DNA of 5,432 bases, taken from the NCBI GenBank assembly GCA_030606585.1, contig JAUWGD010000118.1, positions 1 through 5,432 on the forward strand, given 5' to 3'. Position numbers and translations under genes: made by a program. This document shows, in pieces, positions 1 through 5,432 of this stretch. A model generated the notes under the pieces. It did not search any database and had not been told where the DNA came from. It worked only from the letters and a program-made list of their open reading frames with translations. Origin of the DNA: Dehalococcoidales bacterium (GTDB lineage: Bacteria; Chloroflexota; Dehalococcoidia; Dehalococcoidales; RBG-16-60-22). The stretch's first letter is position 1, and every line of letters starts with the position of its first letter.

Positions 1-19
1 GCCAATACAGGCTTTTTTT
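1..19 (+). terminator. Possible tail of an upstream intrinsic terminator
   Basis: The window opens with GCC, a six-base loop and GGC, followed directly by seven T residues (13-19). This looks like the top of a hairpin plus T-tract, with the left arm cut off by the window edge. Only three base pairs are visible, so the full stem cannot be confirmed. All three forward frames are closed by stop codons before position 78, which fits a non-coding leader. Confidence 0.3.
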
Positions 20-75
20 GAGTATATTATATCTGGCTGATAGCGTCCCAGTCCCGTGGCTGATAAGTAATAGAT

Positions 76-83
76 AGGAGAGG
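76..83 (+). promoter_or_regulatory. Ribosome binding site of the acyl-CoA ligase gene
   Basis: AGGAGAGG lies 8 nt before the ATG at 92, a near-ideal purine-rich Shine-Dalgarno at ideal spacing. It fixes the start of the ligase gene. Its last two bases belong to a perfect 10-bp palindrome (82-91) that runs up to the start codon. Confidence 0.8.
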
Positions 84-91
84 CACGTGCC
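82..91. repeat. Perfect 10-bp palindrome abutting the ligase start codon
   Basis: GGCACGTGCC equals its own reverse complement and fills the space between the Shine-Dalgarno and the ATG of the ligase gene. It could be a protein-binding half-site overlapping the translation start, or chance in a GC-rich spacer. There is no loop, so it would not form a stable RNA hairpin. Confidence 0.35.
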
Positions 92-1429
92 ATGAATAGC
101 GGCGAATACTGGAACCCCGTTCTGGAAACACTGCCCCGAGAAAAACTCCAGCAACTGCAATTCAAAAAATTTAAGGAGATATTTGACTGGGCCTATGAAA
201 AATCCAGGTTTTACCACAAGCTATACAGCGACGCCGGCATGGAGCCGGGCGATATCAGGACATTCGACGACATCAAAAGAGTCCCCAAGATGGAAAAGTC
301 CATGATGAGGGACGTCCAGGGAGAGGGAAAGGAACCTTTCCCTTACGGCGATATCCTGTGCGTTCCCCTGGAACAGGTGACGGACTACCGCCAGACCAGC
401 GGCACGACGGGGCAACCCATTTACCAGGCCGATACCTGGCAGGACTGGGAATACAGTACCGAGTGTTATTCCTACGCGCTGTACGCCCAGGGCTACCGGT
501 GCGGCGACCGGCTGTTCGTGCCCTTCGGCTATAATATCTTCATCGCTTTCTGGGCTTACCACTACGCCGGCGAGAAGCTGGGCTGCGAGGTAATTCCCGG
601 CGGCGTCCTGAACACCGAGGCAAGGATATTAAAGATGCAGGAGCTGAAGGCCACGGCTATGGGAGCCACGCCGACCTATGTGCTGGGCATGGCGGAGACA
701 GCCAGAAGGATGGGCATAGACCCGCCCGGGGACCTGTTCATCAGGAAAATTACGGTCGCGGGTGAACCCGGAGGCAGCATCCCGGCCACCCGGAAAAGGA
801 TGGAGGAGGCCTGGGGGGCCAGGGTCTACGACCAGGTCGGCAGCACGGAAATCGGCCACTGGGGGTGGGAATGCCAGCACCAGTCCGGCCTTCATGTTAA
901 CGAGGCTCTCTTCCTCGTGGAGATTGAAGATGTCGATACGGGCGAGCCTATCACCGGACCCGGCAAGAGGGGCAAGATGGTGGTAACCTCTTTTAATCGC
1001 ATGGCCCAACCATGCATCAGGTTCGATGTCAAGGACTTAATCCAGTGGAACGCGCAGCCGTGCGACTGCGGGCGAACTTTCCGGCTGCTGGAGGGCGGAC
1101 TCAAGGGGCGCGCCGACGACATCACCAAGGTCAAGGGTGTGCTGCTATCGCCGACAGCCATCGAGGAGGTGGTCAGGGACATACCGCAGTTGAGCAACGA
1201 GTACCAGGTGGTGGTGACCAAGAAGGGCGACATCGACGTTATCACGCTGAAAGTGGAAATAATCCCCGAGCACAAGGACGACGAGGCCGCCATCAGGGCG
1301 GTGCTGGTCGACCAGTTGAGGGTGAAGACCAACCTGGGCTATAACATAGAATTTCACGAATACGAGAGCCTGCCCCGGTCCCAGACCAAGAGCCGCCGTT
1401 TCCAGGACCAGCGGCCCGAACAGCATTAG
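92..1429 (+). CDS. Phenylacetate-CoA ligase (PaaK) family acyl/aryl-CoA ligase
   Basis: This 445-residue cytoplasmic enzyme belongs to the adenylate-forming (ANL) superfamily. Family members activate a carboxylic acid with ATP to an acyl-AMP and then transfer it to coenzyme A. The length is typical of PaaK (about 430-440). Visible motifs, in order: the phosphate-binding loop TSGTTGQP (102-109); AGEPGG (223-228); YDQVGSTE (246-253), which stands in for the adenine/AMP-binding core; FDVKDL (311-316); the PaaK-type CDCGRT (324-329); the hinge GRADDITKVKG (339-349); and a C-terminal LPRSQTKSRR (428-437), where K433 matches the usual catalytic lysine. Start: ATG 8 nt after AGGAGAGG. The substrate cannot be read from sequence. 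PaaK relatives act on phenylacetate, other aryl acids and various short acids, so I give no gene symbol. It is followed 10 bp later by a small gene, apparently coupled. The family call is firm and the substrate open. Confidence 0.93.
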   Translation: MNSGEYWNPVLETLPREKLQQLQFKKFKEIFDWAYEKSRFYHKLYSDAGMEPGDIRTFDDIKRVPKMEKSMMRDVQGEGKEPFPYGDILCVPLEQVTDYRQTSGTTGQPIYQADTWQDWEYSTECYSYALYAQGYRCGDRLFVPFGYNIFIAFWAYHYAGEKLGCEVIPGGVLNTEARILKMQELKATAMGATPTYVLGMAETARRMGIDPPGDLFIRKITVAGEPGGSIPATRKRMEEAWGARVYDQVGSTEIGHWGWECQHQSGLHVNEALFLVEIEDVDTGEPITGPGKRGKMVVTSFNRMAQPCIRFDVKDLIQWNAQPCDCGRTFRLLEGGLKGRADDITKVKGVLLSPTAIEEVVRDIPQLSNEYQVVVTKKGDIDVITLKVEIIPEHKDDEAAIRAVLVDQLRVKTNLGYNIEFHEYESLPRSQTKSRRFQDQRPEQH

Positions 1430-1432
1430 GAG
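1428..1432 (+). promoter_or_regulatory. Ribosome binding site overlapping the ligase stop codon
   Basis: AGGAG begins inside the TAG stop (1427-1429) of the ligase gene and lies 7 nt before the ATG at 1440. A ribosome terminating on the ligase would sit directly on this site, which points to translational coupling of the two genes. It also supports the 61-aa reading frame as a real gene. Confidence 0.75.
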
Positions 1433-1439
1433 TATAACA

Positions 1440-1625
1440 ATGGCAAAGGAATACGATATCAAAGGAATGGTGGAGAAAATCAAAGCCCTCCGGAAGGACG
1501 CCGAGGCGCTGAAAGAAATATCCGGCGGGATTCAGGCCGTGGACCGCAACGCCGACCGCATCCTGGCGAACGTGAAGATGCTGGAAATAGACATCAGCGA
1601 CGCAGCAGAGATTCAGGATAAGTAG
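1440..1625 (+). CDS. Small helical protein of unknown function, coupled to the acyl-CoA ligase
   Basis: This is a 61-residue charged protein with no signal peptide, membrane segment or cysteine. I do not recognise a named family. Two amphipathic stretches show 3-4 spacing of hydrophobic residues: I7, M10, I14, L17, A21, L24 and then I31, V34, A38, I41, V45, L48, I52, A55. They are separated by S28-G29-G30, so the simplest model is a helical hairpin or a short coiled coil. Its good Shine-Dalgarno (AGGAG, 7 nt spacing) overlaps the ligase stop codon, the gap is 10 bp, and a strong terminator follows, making this the last gene of a two-gene unit. The position suggests, without proving it, a partner or oligomerisation/regulatory subunit for the ligase. 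Reality of the gene is likely and its function unknown. Confidence 0.75.
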   Translation: MAKEYDIKGMVEKIKALRKDAEALKEISGGIQAVDRNADRILANVKMLEIDISDAAEIQDK

Positions 1626-1672
1626 AGGTATTTCCCCTTTATCCAAAAAGTCAGACTGTTTCCAACTCCTGA

Positions 1673-1710
1673 TGAAGCTGCGGCTGATACCCCGCAGCTT
1701 TACCTTTTAT
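1673..1710 (+). terminator. Rho-independent terminator after the ligase/small-protein unit
   Basis: AAGCTGCGG (1675-1683) and CCGCAGCTT (1692-1700) are exact reverse complements around an 8-nt loop. A G-U and a U-A pair at 1674/1701 and 1673/1702 extend the stem to 11 bp. The stem is followed by CCTTTTAT, a T-rich but interrupted tract. It lies 47 bp after the small gene and 38 bp before the MATE start, so it separates the two transcription units, although the imperfect T-tract may leak. Confidence 0.75.
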
Positions 1711-1747
1711 TCATACCACCCCACCGGGTCATTCGTAGAGAGAGATT

Positions 1748-3130
1748 ATGCAGGAATATACCGAACGTTTAGGTTCCGCGCCCCTGGGCAGATTGTTACT
1801 CCGTCTGAGTCTACCCAGTATAGCCGGAACCATTACGATGAGCCTCTACAATATCGTGGACACCTTCTGGGTTGCCAAGCTGGGGCACGAGGCTATCGCC
1901 GCGTTAACGATAGTGTTCCCCTACCAGATACTGTTCTTCGCGGTAGGCGGCGGTACCGGAATCGGTATCGGCGCTCTGGTTTCCCGGCGGTTCGGCGAGA
2001 ATAACCCGGAAGCCGCCAATCATGTCGCCGGTCAGATATTCTTTCTGAGCGTTCTCTGGGGGATTCTTTTCATGATTGCCGCCGTTTTCTTCTCGGAAAG
2101 CATCCTGACTGCTTTCGGGGCCACGCCGGATATCCTGGAATACAGCACCCAGTACCTCGTAATTATTTCATACGGGGCGCCCCAGATAATCTTCGCCCTG
2201 GTGATAAGCAACCTCATCCGCGGGTCCGGTGACGCCATAAAGCCGATGATTATCATGATTACCGCCAGCATCATTAACATCATCCTGGACCCGTTCATGA
2301 TACTCGGCATCGGGCCGTTCCCGGAGATGGGGATACGTGGCGCCGCGCTGGCCACGATTATCGCCCAGTCCTGCGGGGCTTTAATCGGTATTTACTATTT
2401 CGTGACCCACCGGACGGCTTTCCGGATAAAAGCCGGTCACCTGCTCCCCGATTTACCCATCCTTCGTGATATTTACCGCGTCGGGGCACCTTCGTCGATA
2501 CTGGAACTGACGGAGAGCCTGGCGTTTGTCCTGTTCAACAAAGTTGTGTCTACTTACGGGTCAATCGCCATCGCGGCGGTAGGCCTGGCCATCCGGATTT
2601 CCGACCTTGCCTTTATGCCGATTATCGGCGTCTCCAACGGGCTGCTGCCAATCGTCGGCTTCAATTTCGGCGCCCGTAACTTCAAACGCCTCTGGCGGGC
2701 GGTCAAACTGGCCTCGGTCGGTATCGCGCTGTTCCTCGCCGTGGCTACCGTATTTATAGAAATATTTACCCCTCAGATGGTCAGCATCTTCAGCGACGAA
2801 GCCGAATTGCTCGCGGTAGCCGTACCTTCGATGCGTATATTGCTGTCCACGATGCTGTTTATAGGTCCCAATATCATGTTTGTCACCGCATTCCAGGGGC
2901 TTTCCAGGGGGAAGATGGCATTGATTCTTTCACTGGTACGCCAGTTCATCCTGTTCGTGCCGCTACTCTTTCTCTTCTCGCATCTATTCGGCATGTACGG
3001 AGTCTGGTATTCGCTACCGGTCTCGGATACCCTGGGCTTTCTGGTGGCATACGCATTTATCTATGCGGAATACAGGCGGCAGAAGAGGGTCGGCAACTGG
3101 AAAGACGTTTCTCCGACGGAGAGCGTATAA
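1748..3130 (+). CDS. MATE family multidrug/cation antiporter
   Basis: This 460-residue integral inner-membrane protein fits the multidrug and toxic compound extrusion family, which exports cationic drugs or metabolites in exchange for Na+ or H+. About twelve hydrophobic segments are expected, and the sequence has hydrophobic blocks throughout. Family hallmarks: LSLPSIAG (21-28) in helix 1; NIVDTFWVAKLG (35-46), with D38; the glycine-rich GGGTGIGIGALVSRRFG (67-83) followed by NNPEAA; RGSGDAIKPM (158-167); and GIRGAALAT (195-203). In the second half, FMPIIGVSNGLLPIVGFNFGAR (289-310) and QGLSRGK (383-389) are the corresponding internal-duplication motifs. Length is normal for the family and nothing looks broken. 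The start ATG follows a modest purine run (AGAGAG) with no ideal Shine-Dalgarno. The gene is preceded by a terminator and so probably has its own promoter, though I could not pick one confidently. The substrate is unknown. Confidence 0.95.
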   Translation: MQEYTERLGSAPLGRLLLRLSLPSIAGTITMSLYNIVDTFWVAKLGHEAIAALTIVFPYQILFFAVGGGTGIGIGALVSRRFGENNPEAANHVAGQIFFLSVLWGILFMIAAVFFSESILTAFGATPDILEYSTQYLVIISYGAPQIIFALVISNLIRGSGDAIKPMIIMITASIINIILDPFMILGIGPFPEMGIRGAALATIIAQSCGALIGIYYFVTHRTAFRIKAGHLLPDLPILRDIYRVGAPSSILELTESLAFVLFNKVVSTYGSIAIAAVGLAIRISDLAFMPIIGVSNGLLPIVGFNFGARNFKRLWRAVKLASVGIALFLAVATVFIEIFTPQMVSIFSDEAELLAVAVPSMRILLSTMLFIGPNIMFVTAFQGLSRGKMALILSLVRQFILFVPLLFLFSHLFGMYGVWYSLPVSDTLGFLVAYAFIYAEYRRQKRVGNWKDVSPTESV

Positions 3131-3138
3131 TTGCCTGA

Positions 3139-3900
3139 TTAAGCAATCCCGAAGAGTTTTCTCGCGTTCTGCGTAGTCGCTTCCGCAACCTCTTCTTCAG
3201 TCACGCCCTTTAAAGTCGCCGCGCCCTTGAGAGAGCGGAGAACGCTTGACGGACTCGAGGTAAATTCATTTTCGCTGCCTCTTTGATAGACGACGGGGCA
3301 GTCCGTTTCCAGGAGCATTCTTTCCAGAGGTATTTCCTTTACGGCGCGGCGATGTTCCTCGTGATATTCGACGGCGGGGGTTACGGAAATATAGTAGCCC
3401 TGAGCTACGATATCGCGAAGTACGCTGGAAGTCCCGGTGTACCAGTGGAACACCGCCTTTTCCAGTCCCTCCGCCACAACCACGTCGAAAGCGTCCCGCC
3501 AGGCGTAGCGCGAATGGATAAGCGCCGGTTTGTTGTGGGCTTTAGCTATAGCCAGAATCTCAGTGAGCACCCGCTTCTGCAGGTCTTTATCGGCCACGGC
3601 CCTCACCCTTTTATGGTAATCGAGCCCCACCTCGCCAATCGCCGCCGCATCACCAATATGGGATTGAACAAATTCCAGGTTCCCGTCGATATCCGTTTCC
3701 TTGAGGAACCAGGGGTGCCACCCCAGCGCCGGGTAGACGAAATTTTCGTAAAGACTGGCAAGCTGCAGCACTTTTCGATTTGATTCCAAATCGGAGCCGA
3801 CGGCCACTATCGCCACCAGTCCGGCTTCTCGGGCATCGGCCAGAACCTGCTCAATATCTTCTATTTCGTCCAGGTGGGCGTGGGTGTCAATCAGCTTCAT
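3139..3900 (-). CDS. tatD: TatD family metal-dependent hydrolase (DNase)
   Basis: This is a 253-residue cytoplasmic TIM-barrel hydrolase of the amidohydrolase superfamily. TatD proteins are Mg2+-dependent 3'-5' exonucleases/DNases linked to DNA repair and turnover. All metal-site residues are present: H7 and H9 in DTHAHLD, E90 in EVGLDYH, H129 in LIHSR, H152 in HWYTGT and D200 in LLETDCP. The C-terminal EVAEATTQNARKLFGI is the usual family ending. I start at the ATG at 3900, where MKLIDTHAHLDE begins exactly as homologues do. The frame stays open upstream to 4017, but those 39 residues overlap the neighbouring gene and look unlike any TatD N-terminus. It lies 11 bp downstream of the membrane-protein gene with no clear Shine-Dalgarno, so reinitiation after that stop codon is likely. 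The symbol is family-level; it could be the YcfH or YjjV paralogue type. Confidence 0.93.
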   Translation of the reverse strand: MKLIDTHAHLDEIEDIEQVLADAREAGLVAIVAVGSDLESNRKVLQLASLYENFVYPALGWHPWFLKETDIDGNLEFVQSHIGDAAAIGEVGLDYHKRVRAVADKDLQKRVLTEILAIAKAHNKPALIHSRYAWRDAFDVVVAEGLEKAVFHWYTGTSSVLRDIVAQGYYISVTPAVEYHEEHRRAVKEIPLERMLLETDCPVVYQRGSENEFTSSPSSVLRSLKGAATLKGVTEEEVAEATTQNARKLFGIA

Positions 3901-3911
3901 AATACGTGTCG

Positions 3912-4655
3912 CTAGGCTACTATCGCCGAAGGCTTCTCCTGGAACGGGTGAGTCCTCAGGACCAGCGAGAAGAGGAACGGATAGGTCGCTTTCAGGTGCT
4001 GGGCATAGTCCAGCCACTCGCTGGCAAGGTGGTCGTACATACGCTCGATATCAACTGCCAGATGTTTCATGTCTTCCTCCGGCAGATTCTTCAAAGACGG
4101 CCGGGCCTCAAGCTCCTCGTCGAGGTGGGTGGTCGCCCAGAGTAAATCGGTAAAGCGGTCATGCTCCAGGAGGTTGGGGTTCTCCAGCAGCGTTAAGAGG
4201 TACATCCTTTTCCCGGAGAGAAACTTCTTCAACTCCTCAAGGTCAATCCTGTTAATGTCGACACCGGTCTTCAGGTTATAAGCAAAAGCCCCGGCCTGCT
4301 TGAAATCTTTAACCGTCCAGTCCTTGTTTATGTTCAGGTGGCGGGCAATTTCCCCCCGGTTATCAAAATACTCTATAAGGTCGGACAGAAGGTGGTTGCC
4401 TACCTCGCTGAAAAAGGCCCCGATGACCATATTGAGCTTATAAAGCATGGCCTGCTTTTCACGGCGGGTAAGGATGCGCTCTATCACGATAACGACGATG
4501 AACACCTCAAGCGGCAGAAAGGCGAAGTCGCCAAGCATGTAGATGAAGATATGATGCGGGTCGCCAAATATCAGGTAATGGATGCCGTAGAACAAGGCGG
4601 AAGCCGCCAGGAAAAAGGCGGTGGCAAATAAAAAGATACGATAACCTTTCATCAT
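3912..4655 (-). CDS. Two-TM membrane protein with a cytosolic helical domain, unknown function
   Basis: This 247-residue protein has no function I can name. Two hydrophobic helices occupy about residues 6-29 and 36-60, joined by a short GDPHH loop, and the positive RREK cluster (64-67) after the second suggests that the C-terminal domain is cytosolic. The remaining roughly 180 residues are soluble and helix-rich. They include KLNMVIGAFFSEVGNHLL (73-90) and a C-terminal block DHLASEWLDYAQHLK followed by YPFLFSL and RTHPF (208-238), which look like family signature segments. H177, H198, H209 and H220 fall in this helical region, so a metal or cofactor site is conceivable. Two ATGs abut (4655 and 4652). 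GGGGG (4663-4659) is 3 nt before the first and 6 nt before the second, so the second may be the real start. It is first in a leftward unit with TatD and divergent from the ATPase gene. Confidence 0.85.
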   Translation of the reverse strand: MMKGYRIFLFATAFFLAASALFYGIHYLIFGDPHHIFIYMLGDFAFLPLEVFIVVIVIERILTRREKQAMLYKLNMVIGAFFSEVGNHLLSDLIEYFDNRGEIARHLNINKDWTVKDFKQAGAFAYNLKTGVDINRIDLEELKKFLSGKRMYLLTLLENPNLLEHDRFTDLLWATTHLDEELEARPSLKNLPEEDMKHLAVDIERMYDHLASEWLDYAQHLKATYPFLFSLVLRTHPFQEKPSAIVA

Positions 4656-4658
4656 TAG

Positions 4659-4663
4659 CCCCC
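4659..4663 (-). promoter_or_regulatory. Shine-Dalgarno-like GGGGG before the membrane-protein gene
   Basis: On the minus strand TGGGGGCTA runs into two consecutive ATG codons. The G-run is 3 nt from the first ATG (4655) and 6 nt from the second (4652). Spacing therefore favours the second, which would shorten the protein by one residue. Confidence 0.45.
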
Positions 4664-4690
4664 AGTTAATAATGCGCTCCGCTTAAATAG

Positions 4691-4712
4691 TATCATATCC
4701 GAAGGTATGATA
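4691..4712. promoter_or_regulatory. Inverted repeat in the divergent region, likely operator and/or bidirectional promoter core
   Basis: TATCATA (4691-4697) and TATGATA (4706-4712) are exact reverse complements around the 8-nt spacer TCCGAAGG. Read rightward, TATGAT at 4706-4711 is one mismatch from a sigma-70 -10 box, with a poor TTAAAT 17 bp upstream (4683-4688). Read leftward, the other arm gives the same TATGAT. Transcripts would start roughly 30 nt before the membrane-protein gene and 45 nt before the ATPase gene, which are reasonable leader lengths. The repeat may bind a dimeric regulator, or may simply be two face-to-face -10 boxes. The rest of 4656-4761 shows no other clear element. 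Confidence 0.45.
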
Positions 4713-4761
4713 ACCAAGAGACCGGTTGCACCCGCTAGCCTGATTGTTGTTCAATAGTAAC

Positions 4762-5432
4762 GTGAGCAACATCACCATGTTCGCCGGTAAGGGAGGGGTA
4801 GGTAAGACGACCTGCTCGGCCGCCACGGCGCTGCACTACGCCAACTCGGGGCCGACCCTGGCCATCTCCACCGACGCTACGCCGTCGCTATCGCACATCT
4901 TCGAGGCAACCGACCGGCAAATGCCCGCCCGGGTCCTGCCGCAGCTCCATATCAGCGAAATCGGCGAGCGTGAAATCAGGGAGATGTGGGATAAAAAATT
5001 CGGCCGCGAGGTTTACGAGGTCTTTTCAGCGCTCGTGGATATTGAATACGAGGAGTTCGTGGAATTCATGACATCGGTGCTGCCGGGGCTGGGCGAAGAA
5101 TTCATGGTCGACTATATCCGCGAAATGGCGCGGAACGACGTTTACGAAAACATCGTTTGGGACACGGCGCCGCTGGGACAGACGCTCAGCCTGCTGGAGA
5201 CTCCCGCTCTACTGGGCAACCACCTTAAAATGGCGCCGCGTATATACTCTAAATTGAAGCTCGGAAAGCGCAGCCGGGAGCCGGTGCTGGACATCCTGAA
5301 ACGCTGGGAGGAGCTTTCCGCCGTCAACATGGCTTTCCTCAGGAATGCCGTTTATTTCACCATGGTCACGATACCGGAGGCATTAGCCGTGGAGCAGCTT
5401 GAGGGTGCTTTCCGGGAGCTGGGGAAATACGG
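4762..5432 (+). CDS. ArsA/GET3-like ATPase (partial, runs off the right edge)
   Basis: The first 223 codons of a cytosolic SIMIBI-class P-loop ATPase are visible and open to the window end. Motifs (valine codon GTG counted as Met1): deviant Walker A KGGVGKTT (10-17); STDATPSLSHIF (36-47), the switch I position with catalytic-type D38; DTAPLGQTLSLLETP (134-148), the switch II/DTAP signature of ArsA; and TIPEALAVEQ (203-212). Relatives either energise the ArsB arsenite pump or target tail-anchored membrane proteins. Arsenite transport is unlikely: the only visible cysteine is C18, and Q140 replaces the histidine of the ArsA DTAPTGH motif. I start at GTG 4762 because the ATG at 4777 would remove the strand preceding the P-loop. 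TTG codons at 4744 and 4747 are in frame too. No Shine-Dalgarno is visible. It is divergent from the membrane-protein gene. The family is sure and the role unknown. Confidence 0.88.
   Translation, partial: MSNITMFAGKGGVGKTTCSAATALHYANSGPTLAISTDATPSLSHIFEATDRQMPARVLPQLHISEIGEREIREMWDKKFGREVYEVFSALVDIEYEEFVEFMTSVLPGLGEEFMVDYIREMARNDVYENIVWDTAPLGQTLSLLETPALLGNHLKMAPRIYSKLKLGKRSREPVLDILKRWEELSAVNMAFLRNAVYFTMVTIPEALAVEQLEGAFRELGKY

Noticed and set aside
892..1332. 146-residue open frame on the minus strand inside the ligase gene
   Set aside because: It lies wholly antisense to a clear PaaK-family gene, has low-complexity serine/threonine-rich content and shows no family resemblance. It is a frame shadow.
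1616..1644. Weak hairpin (GGATAA with TTATCC) around the stop of the 61-aa gene
   Set aside because: It has only 6 bp plus a 3-bp inner stem, with an internal loop and no T-tract. The much stronger stem at 1673-1702 is the better terminator.
1672..2004. 110-residue frame starting in the terminator and overlapping the MATE gene
   Set aside because: It starts inside the terminator hairpin and then runs out of frame through the MATE N-terminus. The composition is arginine-rich shadow.
3283..3783. 166-residue open frame on the plus strand inside TatD
   Set aside because: It is antisense to a gene with all TatD metal ligands intact, has no recognisable domain and has no ribosome binding site context.
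4726..4757. TTGCAC at 4726 as a -35 box for the ATPase gene
   Set aside because: At 17 bp spacing the -10 position is a poor match. A tolerable AT-rich hexamer appears only with about 20 bp spacing, so TATGAT at 4706 is a better candidate.
1..5432. CRISPR array, tRNA/rRNA, transposase or insertion-sequence ends
   Set aside because: I saw no spaced direct repeats, cloverleaf, rRNA-like stretch, transposase motif or terminal inverted repeats on reading through both strands.

Overview
The window holds six genes from what looks like a moderate-GC bacterial genome. They are tightly packed, with overlapping or coupled start and stop sites, ordinary Shine-Dalgarno sites for some genes and none visible for others. 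There is no mobile element, CRISPR array, tRNA or rRNA. The mix (a PaaK-type acyl-CoA ligase, a MATE exporter, a TatD nuclease, a two-helix membrane protein of unknown function and an ArsA/GET3-type ATPase) would fit an anaerobic lineage such as Chloroflexota/Dehalococcoidia. That placement is an impression from gene style, not something the sequence proves.

Layout. Positions 1-91 are a leader with a T-tract that may end a terminator from outside the window, followed by a strong ribosome binding site. A rightward pair follows: a phenylacetate-CoA ligase family protein (92-1429) and, 10 bp later, a 61-residue helical protein (1440-1625) whose Shine-Dalgarno overlaps the ligase stop codon. A strong stem-loop terminator (about 1673-1710) closes this unit. 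A MATE-family exporter (1748-3130, +) stands alone and meets, only 8 bp away, the 3' end of a leftward pair. That pair, in order of transcription, is a two-TM membrane protein of unknown function (4655-3912) and a TatD-family metal-dependent hydrolase (3900-3139). A divergent intergenic region of about 106 bp separates it from an ArsA/GET3-like ATPase (4762 onward, +) that runs off the right edge.

How the genes work together. The ligase and the small protein are almost certainly one transcriptional and translational unit, so the small protein is a candidate accessory partner. The membrane protein and TatD also look coupled. The divergent region carries a 22-bp inverted repeat whose arms each read as a -10-like TATGAT, one facing each way, so the membrane-protein/TatD unit and the ATPase may be co-controlled. 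No pathway links all six genes. I see no clear novel defence or mobile system. The points most worth a second look are the coupled 61-aa protein, the symmetric divergent promoter, the unnamed membrane family and the non-canonical switch motifs of the ArsA-like ATPase.
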